64,000 bases of DNA. Origin: Halothiobacillus diazotrophicus. GTDB lineage: Bacteria > Pseudomonadota > Gammaproteobacteria > Halothiobacillales > Halothiobacillaceae. Positions 42,561 through 52,270 of this stretch are shown here, piece after piece; the first letter of the stretch is position 1; every line of letters begins with the position of its first letter. The translations under genes and the position numbers were made by a program. Where the stretch lies: positions 868,001 to 932,000 of the forward strand of contig NZ_CP016027.1 of assembly GCF_001663815.1 (NCBI RefSeq), in the 5' to 3' direction. Under the pieces are notes generated by a model. It was not told the DNA's origin. It was given only the letters and a program-made list of their open reading frames with translations, and did not search any database.

Positions 42561-43562
42561 TTATGCAGGAAACCACCCAGGAACGGCGCCCCAGCAAGCT
42601 TGCGAGCCCGATCGGTCGATCAGGGTAAACTGGCCGAGACCCTGCGTGACGGATTTGCCCACCTGCGTCCACTGCCCGATATAGAGCCAGGGCCACAACT
42701 CCCGCAGGCCGGGGCCGGACAGGTTGAACGAACCGACCAGCCCATCGAGCGGAATGCGTTGCGCCTGCCGGGCCGAATACCGTGCCCCTGTCTGCCAGCG
42801 CAGTTGCTCGGCGGATGAGGTCACCTCGTCGATGGCAGGCAGGGGCACGGGTGGCAAGGCGGCAGTGCCGTAACTCCAGTGCAGCAGCGTGATGCGCCGC
42901 AGGAGTGCACGCAGGAATTCGGCGGCGGAAAAATCCTCCACAGACATCACTCGCCCCTTGACCTGCAACCGCAGAGGGCTGAGCAACCGCACCTCCACGG
43001 CGTGCCCCCCAAACGGCGGCAAATCCGGCAGGGCATCGGCGGATAACCCATCCGGCAGACATGAAGCTGCCGCCGGGAAAATTCGGGCATGCGCCGAACG
43101 CAAACGATAGGCATGGCGAACCTTGCCGATACCGTTTCCGGCCGCCTGTTCCAGCACCGAAAGCATCAAGGGGGAATCGGCCACGGCCGGGGCGCCGAAC
43201 ACGCTGAACTCAAGCACGCCTGCCTCGACGGATGGCGCGTAAAACGCGAAGGGCATCGGGGGCGAGTCCGAAACGCCCAGCGGGGCGGGCTCAACTGGCG
43301 CCGCTGGTTCGAACCAGCGCGGATAGGCACAGCGCGGCTGTAACAGGCATGACGCACAGCTTGGCTGACCGGTCACGCATACCCTGTCCCGCAGTGTTTT
43401 CCCGAACACCGAACGCCACAGTGCTGCAGGAATGGGCGGCGTCTCATTGCCCTCGAACTCAAGACGCCAGCGCACGAAGGGCAAGGACCCGGGCAATTCC
43501 CCGATAGTGAGCGACGATTGCCGGCCCGGCCCGGTCACACCCAATTCTCTATGCCCCATCAT
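42561..43562 (-). CDS. cas6: CRISPR precrRNA-processing endoribonuclease Cas6 (RAMP family)
   Basis: 333 residues. A Cas6 of the type III-associated PF10040 kind: N-terminal RWRLEFEGNETPPIPAALWR, a cysteine cluster CVTGQPSCASCLLQPRC (~62-78) that can hold zinc, YRLRSAHARIFP, and the C-terminal glycine-rich YIGQWTQVGKSVTQGLGQFT. It cuts the repeat 8 nt from its 3' end to leave the ATTAAGAC handle. The start ATG overlaps the stop of the 59-residue frame upstream. Confidence 0.88.
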   Translation of the reverse strand: MMGHRELGVTGPGRQSSLTIGELPGSLPFVRWRLEFEGNETPPIPAALWRSVFGKTLRDRVCVTGQPSCASCLLQPRCAYPRWFEPAAPVEPAPLGVSDSPPMPFAFYAPSVEAGVLEFSVFGAPAVADSPLMLSVLEQAAGNGIGKVRHAYRLRSAHARIFPAAASCLPDGLSADALPDLPPFGGHAVEVRLLSPLRLQVKGRVMSVEDFSAAEFLRALLRRITLLHWSYGTAALPPVPLPAIDEVTSSAEQLRWQTGARYSARQAQRIPLDGLVGSFNLSGPGLRELWPWLYIGQWTQVGKSVTQGLGQFTLIDRSGSQACWGAVPGWFPA

Positions 43563-43738
43563 GTACCCACGTCAATGCCCGTCTCTGGCAAGAATATGAA
43601 AACCGGAGAACGAATAAACAGGTCGATGCTGACCATCATGACCGCACGACCGCCGGATTTGGCGCGCGGCCGATCCTGCAGCACGCCCCGCGTCTCGATC
43701 AGAATCCCCAGCACAAACTGCCATCCTCGCTTATCCAT
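43559..43738 (-). CDS. Small ORF between cas1 and cas6
   Basis: 59 codons, starting MDKRGWQFVLGILIETRGVL and ending PVFIFLPETGIDVGT, with its TGA overlapping the cas6 ATG (translational coupling). Its own ATG overlaps the stop of an even shorter frame (MLPVESDCPGCMELIDG) that has a strong GAGGAAGG site. No homologue recognised. It could be a real Cas accessory peptide, a coupling device for cas6 translation, or chance. The 247-bp gap it fills is unusual in this otherwise tightly packed operon. Confidence 0.35.
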   Translation of the reverse strand: MDKRGWQFVLGILIETRGVLQDRPRAKSGGRAVMMVSIDLFIRSPVFIFLPETGIDVGT

Positions 43739-43812
43739 CGATCAATTCCATACACCCCGGACAATCCGACTCAACGGGCAGCATGTCCTTCCTCGATTCC
43801 GACCACGGCAAA

Positions 43813-44826
43813 TCACCCGGCGTCGGGCAGTGCCCGGCGAAAATGAGCGACCAACAGCCGACATGCCGCAGCCAGTGATACGCCCGCAGCGGGATTATCG
43901 ACGTCCTGAAGCCCCACATCGGCGTCTACTACGGGTTGCCCTTGCCCGAGCACAACATGGATCATGCCATAGGCCGAACCGGAAGCGACCTGCCAACGCC
44001 GGTAAAATTGACTTCGTGCCGCCTTGCTCAAACGGCACCCATCCTGATCGGACACGCTGAAGTCGCCCGGCGAGAAATCGGATAACAAGCCCAATACGAA
44101 CACATCCACCAAGGCCCGCAATGGTTCAACAAGGTCCAGCGACAGAGCGGCCCGATTCGGCGCGGGCGCATGAAGAAACCCCAGGGCGGGATCCAGACCT
44201 TGGGCAATCACCTCATTGGCCATCGTTGCGGTCGCCAGGGTATAACCCAGGGACAGCAGCGCATTAACGGGATCCCTCGGTGGGCGGCGGTTGCGTCCGC
44301 TGAATCCCCAAATGGGGTCGATCGCCTTTCCTAGGGCGGAATACCAGGCGGCGGCTGCCGCACCCTCGATCCCGCGCATGGAATCAACCTCCCGAGCTTC
44401 CGCAAGCTGAATCAACGCCTGAGACTGTGCGGCATGCGCTCTTCCCGAGTGCTCGGCTGGCAGCATCGTGGCCGCTGCCGCACACACCGACAGCTTCATG
44501 TGCAATAACGCACGGACCATTTGCCTCTGCGCGTGCGCATCAAAGTACGCCGCATACTGCCGCAATCGCCAACCCACAAAATTCGTCAGGCCAGCACCGG
44601 CGAATGCGGGTGCCTGATGGCCTCTGCCAGCCAGCAGTACCGCCCCAATCCCTCGTTCCGCCAGAGCACGATACACATCGGACGCCACCGGTACAGTGCC
44701 TTGCACAACGACCTGGGAAAGCAGATTGAGGGGAACGCGCCGGAATCCGCCCTCGGCCAGCGTCACGCGAACGCTCTCCCCCTCTAGTGAAAGAGCGACG
44801 GCCTTGCGGTCAACGACAAGCAACAT
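43813..44826 (-). CDS. cas1: CRISPR integrase Cas1
   Basis: 337 residues from ATG 44826, overlapping the preceding cas2 by 17 bp. N-terminal beta domain (MLLVVDRKAVALSLEGESVR) and helical catalytic domain with metal-binding Glu in MRGIEGAAAAAWYSALGK, His in LGFLHAPAPNRAALSLDLVE and an acidic residue in EPLRALVDVFV. Cas1 with Cas2 inserts new spacers at the leader ends of the arrays. Confidence 0.95.
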   Translation of the reverse strand: MLLVVDRKAVALSLEGESVRVTLAEGGFRRVPLNLLSQVVVQGTVPVASDVYRALAERGIGAVLLAGRGHQAPAFAGAGLTNFVGWRLRQYAAYFDAHAQRQMVRALLHMKLSVCAAAATMLPAEHSGRAHAAQSQALIQLAEAREVDSMRGIEGAAAAAWYSALGKAIDPIWGFSGRNRRPPRDPVNALLSLGYTLATATMANEVIAQGLDPALGFLHAPAPNRAALSLDLVEPLRALVDVFVLGLLSDFSPGDFSVSDQDGCRLSKAARSQFYRRWQVASGSAYGMIHVVLGQGQPVVDADVGLQDVDNPAAGVSLAAACRLLVAHFRRALPDAG

Positions 44827-45223
44827 CGCTGATCGATCCTGCCAAGGTGAACCCGGTCCATTGGGGCAATCCACCAAGCAGATCGCCCCCCCGATCATCC
44901 AGTAGCATGGAGGCCAACTCATCCTGCCCGCTGCCCGCGGCTACCGGCAATTCACGGGACGATCGTATCTCAATCGGATCGGGAACCGGATAGCACCGTA
45001 GATCGTCCTCCCAGGCCAAACGTGAGCGGAGGCTAGCCAACAAGACGGAAAGTGATAGGTCATCCCCCCAAAAGAGATATACCGAACGCTGCACGGCCAG
45101 CGCCTGACGGGACACGACCCGATGGACCCGGTTCAGCCGCCGCGCATTCGAAATGTCGTAACACAAAAGATACCAGCGACGCGTGGTGGAATCGGACATA
45201 TCAACTTCCCGGGAGAAACTCAT
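44810..45223 (-). CDS. cas2: Second Cas2-like protein (longer form)
   Basis: 137 residues if started at ATG 45223, which overlaps the upstream cas2 stop (ATGA); ATG 45199 is an alternative. The ferredoxin-like core RRWYLLCYDISNARRLNRVH RVVSRQALAVQRSVYLFWGD (split) matches Cas2. The C-terminal ~60 residues (PVAAGSGQDELASMLLDDRG GDLLGG) are an extension not seen in ordinary Cas2. Tandem with another cas2, an unusual arrangement; it may form a heterodimer or carry a separate function. Confidence 0.85.
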   Translation of the reverse strand: MSFSREVDMSDSTTRRWYLLCYDISNARRLNRVHRVVSRQALAVQRSVYLFWGDDLSLSVLLASLRSRLAWEDDLRCYPVPDPIEIRSSRELPVAAGSGQDELASMLLDDRGGDLLGGLPQWTGFTLAGSISDVACR

Positions 45224-45504
45224 GCGATCTCGATGACCTCGTCCGACAACAGGGTCGCCTGAGCCGATCCGACACAGTCCGGACGGGCTTTCGGACGAAT
45301 CCAGGTCATCAGCACATGATCCGTTCGCGGATCGATCAGTGCACACAGCTCAGAAAAAAGCTGTTGTGCCTCCCGGTGCGTGAGCCGGCATTCATGCACG
45401 GATTTCTGCCCATCGACTCGCCACCCCAGCAGCAACCGCAATGCCCGTCGTCGGATGGCGGCATCCCGAATGTCGTAACAAATCAGAGCGGGTCTACGCT
45501 TCAT
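45220..45504 (-). CDS. cas2: CRISPR-associated Cas2
   Basis: 94 residues, standard Cas2 length. RPALICYDIRDAAIRRRALR begins with the beta-strand and Asp that define the family, then GQKSVHECRLTHREAQQLFS ELCALIDPRTDHVLMTWIRP (split). First gene of the cas/cmr operon. The upstream 310 bp hold the leader of array 3, reading in the opposite direction, so operon and array promoters are divergent. Confidence 0.93.
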   Translation of the reverse strand: MKRRPALICYDIRDAAIRRRALRLLLGWRVDGQKSVHECRLTHREAQQLFSELCALIDPRTDHVLMTWIRPKARPDCVGSAQATLLSDEVIEIA

Positions 45505-45654
45505 TCGGACAACTCCTCATTCCTGCCACAAAGCAGCATCCTCCCACCTCGGAAGACAACACGCCCGGATGGCAAGCTTGCGGGAAATCGCGCTTGCAGA
45601 ACCGGATGCGGTTGGTTAGATTTAGGGTTCGGAACTCGGACGGAGTACGATAAA

Positions 45655-45818
45655 GGTTCTTTGAAAATCGATGTTTGCGCTGGTTTTGCCACCGCACGAT
45701 CGCTACCGGTTCGGTACTCGGGTGGCCTATCGAAAAGGCTAATTTTTTTGCCTCATTTTGGTGCGGAAAAATTCCTCGCCAATCCATTGATTCAAAAATA
45801 GTTTGAAATATGACAGCA
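45655..45818 (+). promoter_or_regulatory. CRISPR leader of array 3
   Basis: Reverse-complement counterpart of the array 1 and 2 leaders: CCTCATTTTGGTGCGGAAAA and GAAATATGACAGCA adjoin the first repeat. More diverged than the other two leaders. The remaining 45505-45654 has no supported gene and probably holds the cas operon promoter. Confidence 0.8.
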
Positions 45819-45995
45819 GTCCGAACCGACCCTCCCTGCTTAAAGGGATTAAGACTAACTGTTCCATCATCGTTTCGATCCGACGTTCGTCCGAACCGAC
45901 CCTCCCTGCTTAAAGGGATTAAGACGCGTGGTTGTGCTTCATTTGGGATTCGGTGGGGGTCCGAACCGACCCTCCCTGGTTAAAGGGATCAAGAT
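45819..45995 (+). CRISPR. CRISPR array 3: 3 repeats, 2 spacers
   Basis: Repeats at 45819 and 45889 are perfect in crRNA sense (GTCCGAACCGACCCTCCCTG, ending AAAGGGATTAAGAC); the third at 45959 is degenerate (GG for GC, ATCAAGAT end) and marks the leader-distal end. Orientation is opposite to arrays 1 and 2. Spacers are 33 bp. Confidence 0.95.
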
Positions 45996-46121
45996 ATGTG
46001 CAGGATACGTAGCGAGTCATTGAGCCTTACCTTGCCTGCCGGACCATGGATCGGTGGATAGTTTGGAAAATTGGGCTGCCGGCCCCGCGCGATACCTGCC
46101 CTCGAAGCGATGGAGGCGATG

Positions 46122-46244
46122 ATGTACCCCATTGAGCATGCACCCCTGATCGCCCTCGGCGGGTTGCTGGTTCTGGCCGTAATCGCCCATATCCTGCTCA
46201 GGGCGCTGAACCATCTGGCACGCCACCTGCGCAAGCCAGATTAA
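46122..46244 (+). CDS. 40-residue single-pass membrane protein
   Basis: GGAGG five bases before the second of two ATG codons. MYPIEHAPLIALGGLLVLAV leads into IAHILLRALNHLARHLRKPD: a short acidic/His N-terminus, one membrane helix and a basic tail. Layout and tail resemble the 43-residue protein at 26115-26246. Lies just outside array 3, 126 bp from its last repeat. Family unknown. Confidence 0.5.
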   Translation: MYPIEHAPLIALGGLLVLAVIAHILLRALNHLARHLRKPD

Positions 46245-46627
46245 GTGGCCGCCAGGGGCCAGAACATGGGCGCGGCGCCATCACGAGTCCGGAGTAACCG
46301 ATGATCGGGCATGCCATTGGCCGGATTGACCCCGCCGAACGAAACAGCCTCGAGGAGGTCATCATCAAAACTGTTTCTTGATGATCTCGCGCTCGTTTGA
46401 GAGCGTTTCTGTTTCTAGAACTTCTGGTTGTGTTGATGTACGGTCAATTCTTGGCCTCTCATCTTTCTCGCGACCTCGGTCATTAAAAAACTTCTTACGC
46501 CTGCTCTTTTTCCCGGGAATGCTCCTAAACATGTAGGGTCTCTATCCTCCTCGACATCATTGGTTGCGAAAGGGACCATTACCTGCGAATATTGAACTTA
46601 ATGGTTTTAAATGGAATCACTAAACTA
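46245..46627. other. Gene-poor stretch after array 3
   Basis: A 26-codon frame at 46301-46381 (MIGHAIGRIDPAERNSLEEV) with GGAG upstream could be the truncated start of a lost gene. After 46382 the sequence is AT-rich with no supported gene. The boundary may mark an old recombination point of the CRISPR locus. Confidence 0.4.
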
Positions 46628-46969
46628 ATGAGCATACGGCTTCCCCCTCCCCCTCCAGATCAGATGCCGACGCATTTCATGACCGATGAAGAAATTCTAA
46701 AAGCCATGGGCGAGCGGATCACTCGGCACAGGCTAGCGCAAAATATCACCCAAGAGGACTTAGCAGTCCACGCCGGGGTATCTCGGTCAAGCGTCCGGGC
46801 CATCGAGCGGGGTGATGCTGTGAACATGGCCATTATCGTAAAGGTTCTTCGCAGCCTTCGACTTCTGCACCACTTCTTTGCATCAATTCCTGAAATAGAG
46901 GTGGACATGCATTGGTTCATCAAGAACCAACCACCTGAACGCAAGCGTGCTAGAAAGGAAAAATCATAA
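46628..46969 (+). CDS. XRE-family (HipB-like) transcriptional regulator, orphan
   Basis: 113 residues from ATG 46628; a start at 46679 (MTDEEILKAMGERI) would give a more typical length. Helix-turn-helix: ERITRHRLAQNITQEDLAVH then AGVSRSSVRAIERGDAVNM, followed by a conserved helical tail. Such proteins often precede hipA or another toxin gene; here the next 280 bp hold only a terminator, so the partner is missing. Confidence 0.75.
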   Translation: MSIRLPPPPPDQMPTHFMTDEEILKAMGERITRHRLAQNITQEDLAVHAGVSRSSVRAIERGDAVNMAIIVKVLRSLRLLHHFFASIPEIEVDMHWFIKNQPPERKRARKEKS

Positions 46970-47129
46970 ATACGGTCATTTGCGTACAGCTATGGGCGCA
47001 AGAGGTCGGTACAATCGTTCGAACAGACAAATACACACCCCCAAAACGGATTCATGCAGTACTTGGGATTTCCTTGTATTTGACCCCATGGAGGTTGCTC
47101 ATGTCTAGGCGTTATCGGAAGAACTGCTC

Positions 47130-47156
47130 AACCCCACCTTGGTGGGGTTTCTTGTT
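47130..47156 (+). terminator. Rho-independent terminator-like hairpin
   Basis: AACCCCACC-TT-GGTGGGGTT followed by TCTTGTTT at 47130-47156. It is the only structured element in the 278-bp gap 46970-47247 and would end the XRE gene transcript or that of a deleted gene. Confidence 0.65.
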
Positions 47157-47247
47157 TAAAAGAAGCTAGAGACCAAACATGATTGAAGCAATATTGGGTG
47201 GATAAAGTTAAGGTGTTCTAGTCCGCTACCAACAAAAGGGATTAATC

Positions 47248-47463
47248 ATGGCCGTTGTTGAAAATCGCGAGCGTTCCTTTCAATGCCCAGAAATAAAAAG
47301 GGAAGTTTTATGCTCTGAATATTTGGTCGAAATAGCAGAAAATCAAACAGGTCATGGGACAAAAACCCTGCGACTCTGGAGGGCAGATGATTGCTCAGGA
47401 AAATATTACTGTAACAAGTTCAATTCGGACAGTTGCCCACTTTCAAAACCCCGATCTTCATAA
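47248..47463 (+). CDS. Cys-rich hypothetical small protein
   Basis: 71 residues starting MAVVENRERSFQCPEIKREV, with cysteines at about 13, 22, 49, 55 and 63 (DDCSGKYYCNKFNSDSCPLS). The spacing suggests metal binding or disulfides. Ribosome site weak (AAAGGGATTAATC). Convergent with the hsdR remnant, 9 bp away. No family recognised. Confidence 0.4.
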   Translation: MAVVENRERSFQCPEIKREVLCSEYLVEIAENQTGHGTKTLRLWRADDCSGKYYCNKFNSDSCPLSKPRSS

Positions 47464-47472
47464 GATACGGCA

Positions 47473-48922
47473 TTACCCAACCCACGCCTCACTCAACGCC
47501 TCCGCCTGCTTGAGCACCAGTGTCACCGCTTCTTCCTGCTTGTCTGGTGGGTACTTGTACTTACGCAGAATCCGCTTGACCATGAGCCTGAGACTGGCGC
47601 GAACGCTCTCGCGCACCGACCAGTCGATCGAAACATTTTTCCGCAGACTCTCGGTCAATTCGTGCGCGATCTTCTTCAGGGTTTCGTCATTAAGCTCCCG
47701 AACGGCTGATTCGTTATCCGCCAAGGCGTCGTAAAAGCGAATTTCATCCTCGGTCAGGCCAAGCACTTCACCCCGATTCGCCGCCTCCTTGAACTTGTGT
47801 GCCATCGCGATCAGCTCTTCGATCACCTGCGCGGTCTCGATAGCACGATTCTGGTAGCGCGCAATCACATTGGTGAGCATCTCGGAGAACTTGCGGTCTT
47901 GAACCACATTGCCGGCAAAACGGGATTTGATCTCGCCCTCCAGCAGCCGCTCCAGCAATTCGACCGCGAGGTTCTTTTCCGGGAGGTTTCGAACTTCTGC
48001 GAGGAATGCCTCGTCGAGAATCCCGATATTGGGTTTATCAAGCCCTACGGCCGCGAAGACGTCGACCACCTCCCCGGACACCACGGCTGAATCGATAATT
48101 TGGCGTATCGCCATATCGCGTTCCGCATCGCTGCGCTTCTTGTCGGTGATATCCCGCTTGGTCAGGATGACCCGCACGGCCTGCATGAAAGCCACCTCTT
48201 CACGCAGTGCCTGGGCCTCGTCGAGCGTCCCGCACAAGGAGAATGCCTTGGTCATGGCCAGAGACGTGTCGGCAAAACGCTTCTTGCCATCCTTGAGGCC
48301 GAGGACATGGTTGGCAGCTCCGGCCAGGCGCTTGTGGCTTGCGGTCAGGAAATCGCTGTAGTCGTAGCCGTGCAGCAGACTTCGGAGTACATCGAGCTTC
48401 TCTTCAAGCAGCGCATAGGCCTCATGAACATCGACTGTCGGCCGCCCCCGCCCGTGACTGGCGGTGTACTCCTTGAGCGCACTCTTCAGCTCGTTGCCGA
48501 TCCCGATGTAATCGACCACGAGGCCGCCCTGCTTGTCCTTGAAGACTCGATTGACCCGGGCTATGGCCTGCATCAGGTTGTGGCCCTTCATCGGCTTGTC
48601 GACATACAGGGTGTGCACACAGGGAGCATCGAAACCGGTCAGCCACATATCCCGCACAATGACCATCCGCAAGGGGTCGTTTTCATCCTTGAATCGCTTT
48701 TCAAGCCGCTTTTTGTTCTGGTGGCTGTAGATGTGAGGACGGAGCAATGCCTTGTCGCTGGCCGAACCGGTCATGACGATCTTGATCGCCCCCTGTTCTG
48801 GGTCGTCACTGTGCCAGTCGGGGCGAAGCTTGATGATCTCGTTGTAGAGGTGAACACAGATTTCGCGGCTCATGGCCACCACCATGGCCTTTCCGCTTTG
48901 CGCCTGATTGCGTTCATCGAAG
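47473..48922 (-). pseudogene. hsdR: Type I restriction enzyme R subunit, C-terminal half only
   Basis: About 483 codons of native sequence. It starts inside helicase domain 2 ([60 protein letters not shown] and [17 protein letters not shown]) and runs through the normal C-terminal helical region to a stop. The N-terminal endonuclease and first helicase domain (about 600 residues) are absent. The break is exactly at the terminal inverted repeat of the IS3-family element (48923), which supplies the first few codons of the open frame. hsdM and hsdS are not in the window. Confidence 0.9.
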
Positions 48923-48985
48923 TGAATCGCCACCAGATTGCTAGCCACCTTTCAGCCATCCAGAATGGTTATCAGAGAGGTACTC

Positions 48986-49264
48986 ATGAGCAGCAAGCGT
49001 TATCCCGAAGAATTCAAACGTGAAGCGGTCCGGCAGGTAACGGATCGTGGTCACAGCGTGGCCCAGGTTGCCGATCGATTGGGCGTCACGACCCACAGCC
49101 TGTATGCCTGGATCAAGAAGTACGGCCCACGGTCCGATGAGTATCAGGTCAAGGCCGATGACCAAGCTGAAATCCGCCGCCTGCAAAAGGAACTCAAGCG
49201 AGTCACGGAGGAGCGCGACATCCTAAAAAAGGCAGCGGCGTACTTCGCCAAGGAATCCGGGTGA
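48986..49264 (+). CDS. IS3-family transposase OrfA
   Basis: 92 residues from ATG 48986. HTH_Tnp_1 domain: SSKRYPEEFKREAVRQVTDR, VADRLGVTTHSLYAWIKKYG, and a C-terminal leucine-zipper helix EIRRLQKELKRVTEERDILK. It binds the IS ends and pairs with OrfB, whose start overlaps by four bases; a -1 frameshift would give the fused transposase. Confidence 0.93.
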   Translation: MSSKRYPEEFKREAVRQVTDRGHSVAQVADRLGVTTHSLYAWIKKYGPRSDEYQVKADDQAEIRRLQKELKRVTEERDILKKAAAYFAKESG

Positions 49265-50133
49265 GGTACGCCTTTATTGCGGAACATCGTAAGCAGTGGG
49301 CTGTGCGACGGCTATGCGCCTTACTGGATGTGCATCCGAGCGGGTTCTACGCCTGGATGCGCGCACCACGGTCTGCACGAAGTCGCGAGGATGACCGCTT
49401 ATCGGGGCTGATCAAACAGTTCTGGCTAGAGTCGGGGGCCGTCTATGGCTATCGCAAGATTCACAGCGATCTACGTGAGGTTGGCGAGACATGCGGTCCC
49501 AACCGCGTGCATCGCCTCATGCGCGGAGCAGGTATACGGGCACAGGTGGGTTATCGAAAACCACGACACAGGGCCGGCACTGTCCACCAGGTCACCCCAA
49601 ATCGTCTGCAGCGTCAGTTCAACCCGGAGGCACCGAACGAGGGCTGGGTGACTGACATCACGCATATCCGTACCCACGAGGGCTGGTTGTATCTGGCGGT
49701 GGTACTGGATTTGTTCTCGCGCCGGGTCATCGGTTGGTCCATGCAATCACGGATTACCCGAGATTTGGTGCTGGATGCGTTGTTGATGGCCGTATGGCGG
49801 CGCAAACCCACCGGCAAGGTGGTGGTGCATTCGGATCAAGGCAGCCAATACACCAGTCACGACTGGAGTGCGTTTCTGAGAGCCCACGGGCTGGAGGGCA
49901 GCATGAGCCGGCGCGGCAATTGCCACGACAATGCGGTCGCGGAAAGCTTCTTTCAGCTACTGAAACGTGAGCGGGTAAAACGGAAAATCTACAACACACG
50001 AGACGAAGCCCGGGCTGACATCTTCGATTACATCGAGATGTTCTATAACACCCGACGTCGTCATGGTTCTAACGAATTGATGTCGCCTGTAGACTACGAG
50101 CGGCGTCACCACGAACGGTTGGAATGTGTCTAG
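49261..50133 (+). CDS. IS3-family transposase OrfB (DDE integrase core)
   Basis: 290 residues. HTH_21 region (SGAVYGYRKIHSDLREVGET) then rve core with first Asp in GWVTDITHIRTHEGWLYLAV, second Asp in VVHSDQGSQYTSHDW and Glu in NAVAESFFQLLKRERVKRKI. All three catalytic residues are present, so the element looks capable of movement. Confidence 0.93.
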   Translation: MRYAFIAEHRKQWAVRRLCALLDVHPSGFYAWMRAPRSARSREDDRLSGLIKQFWLESGAVYGYRKIHSDLREVGETCGPNRVHRLMRGAGIRAQVGYRKPRHRAGTVHQVTPNRLQRQFNPEAPNEGWVTDITHIRTHEGWLYLAVVLDLFSRRVIGWSMQSRITRDLVLDALLMAVWRRKPTGKVVVHSDQGSQYTSHDWSAFLRAHGLEGSMSRRGNCHDNAVAESFFQLLKRERVKRKIYNTRDEARADIFDYIEMFYNTRRRHGSNELMSPVDYERRHHERLECV

Positions 50134-50289
50134 GGAATTGGTGGCGATTCAGTATGAAGCGATGGATGAGAATTGTTAACCGCATCCACTCGGGGAATGA
50201 CGCCACGCAATGTGGATTCGTCACACCAGTATCGATGCGGCGACCGGTGCAATCCGCCATACTGGACCGATCATCCTCAGGAGCATTGC

Positions 50290-50934
50290 ATGGAAAAACA
50301 GACCGAAGAGATCCTCGAACGCATCCGCGTCCTCCAGGAAGAACTCGAAACCGAATACCGAAAATCCATGGACGCCTTCGAGCAACGCCGCGCGGAACTG
50401 GCCGACGAGTTCCTCCTGCAGCAACGCCGATACAAGACCGGACTGCTGCGCTTTCTGAGCCGGGCGAATCCCCTGGTGGTTCTGACCGCCCCCATCATCT
50501 ACCTGGGCTGGATTCCCTTCCTGCTGATGGATCTGTTCGTCACCCTCTATCAAGCCATCTGCTTCCCGGTGTACCGCATTCCCAAGGTACGCCGAGCCGA
50601 TTACGTCGTATTTGGCCGGGAGCATCTGCCCTATCTGAACTTCATCGAGAAATTCAACTGCCTGTACTGCTCCTACGGCAACGGCGTAGCCGCCTATACG
50701 CGCGAGGTCGCCAGCCGCACGGAACAATACTGGTGCCCGATCAAGTACGACCGCCGGGTTCGTCTACCGCGCGATCGCTACCCGAATTACTTCGATTACG
50801 GCGATGCGGAGGCCTACCGGCAGGGACTGGCACGTTTACGTCGCCAGTACGGCAGTGACGACGACCTGCATCCCGATCACGCCCCCAGCCCCCGTACGCA
50901 GGCTGCGGACACGGACTCAGAGGACAAATCCTGA
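50290..50934 (+). CDS. Conserved membrane protein with coiled coil and CLYC motif
   Basis: 214 residues from ATG 50290. N-terminal coiled coil (TEEILERIRVLQEELETEYR and on to ~50), two hydrophobic segments (FLSRANPLVVLTAPIIYLGW; FLLMDLFVTLYQAICFPVYR), then a conserved cytoplasmic part with EKFNCLYCSYGNGVAAYTRE and EQYWCPIKYDRR. The CxxC plus third Cys suggests metal binding. A conserved protein of unknown function. The ~140 bp between the IS and this gene have no feature. Confidence 0.75.
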   Translation: MEKQTEEILERIRVLQEELETEYRKSMDAFEQRRAELADEFLLQQRRYKTGLLRFLSRANPLVVLTAPIIYLGWIPFLLMDLFVTLYQAICFPVYRIPKVRRADYVVFGREHLPYLNFIEKFNCLYCSYGNGVAAYTREVASRTEQYWCPIKYDRRVRLPRDRYPNYFDYGDAEAYRQGLARLRRQYGSDDDLHPDHAPSPRTQAADTDSEDKS

Positions 50935-52155
<1,221 letters not shown>

Positions 52156-52186
52156 CCGACTTCGATTCCGCAACCCAAAGCGAAAA

Positions 52187-52216
52187 AGAGCCCCGATTAT
52201 TGTCGGGGCTCTTTCG
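52187..52216. terminator. Bidirectional terminator between hemB and the chemoreceptor
   Basis: AGAGCCCCGA-TTATTG-TCGGGGCTCT flanked by an A-run on the left and TTTCG on the right; serves hemB (plus) and the chemoreceptor (minus). Confidence 0.88.
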
Positions 52217-52270
52217 TTTGCCGGGGAAACCCAGCGCCGACCCCGAATGGGGTCCGGACACTCGCGAATA

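Larger units (their letters stand above)
48923..50151 (+). mobile_element. IS3-family insertion sequence, complete
   Basis: 1229 bp bounded by inverted repeats: left TGAATCGCCACCAGATTGCT, right (reverse complement) TGAATCGCCACCAATTCCCT, identical over the first 13 bp. It contains orfA and orfB in the usual overlapping arrangement. Flanking bases differ (GAAG on the left, GTAT on the right), so no 3-4 bp target duplication is present, implying a deletion or recombination after insertion. Confidence 0.9.

Noticed and set aside
21928-50151. Integrative element with att repeats from tRNA-Leu
   Set aside because: No integrase and no copy of the tRNA 3' end were found at the far side; island status is kept only as inference.
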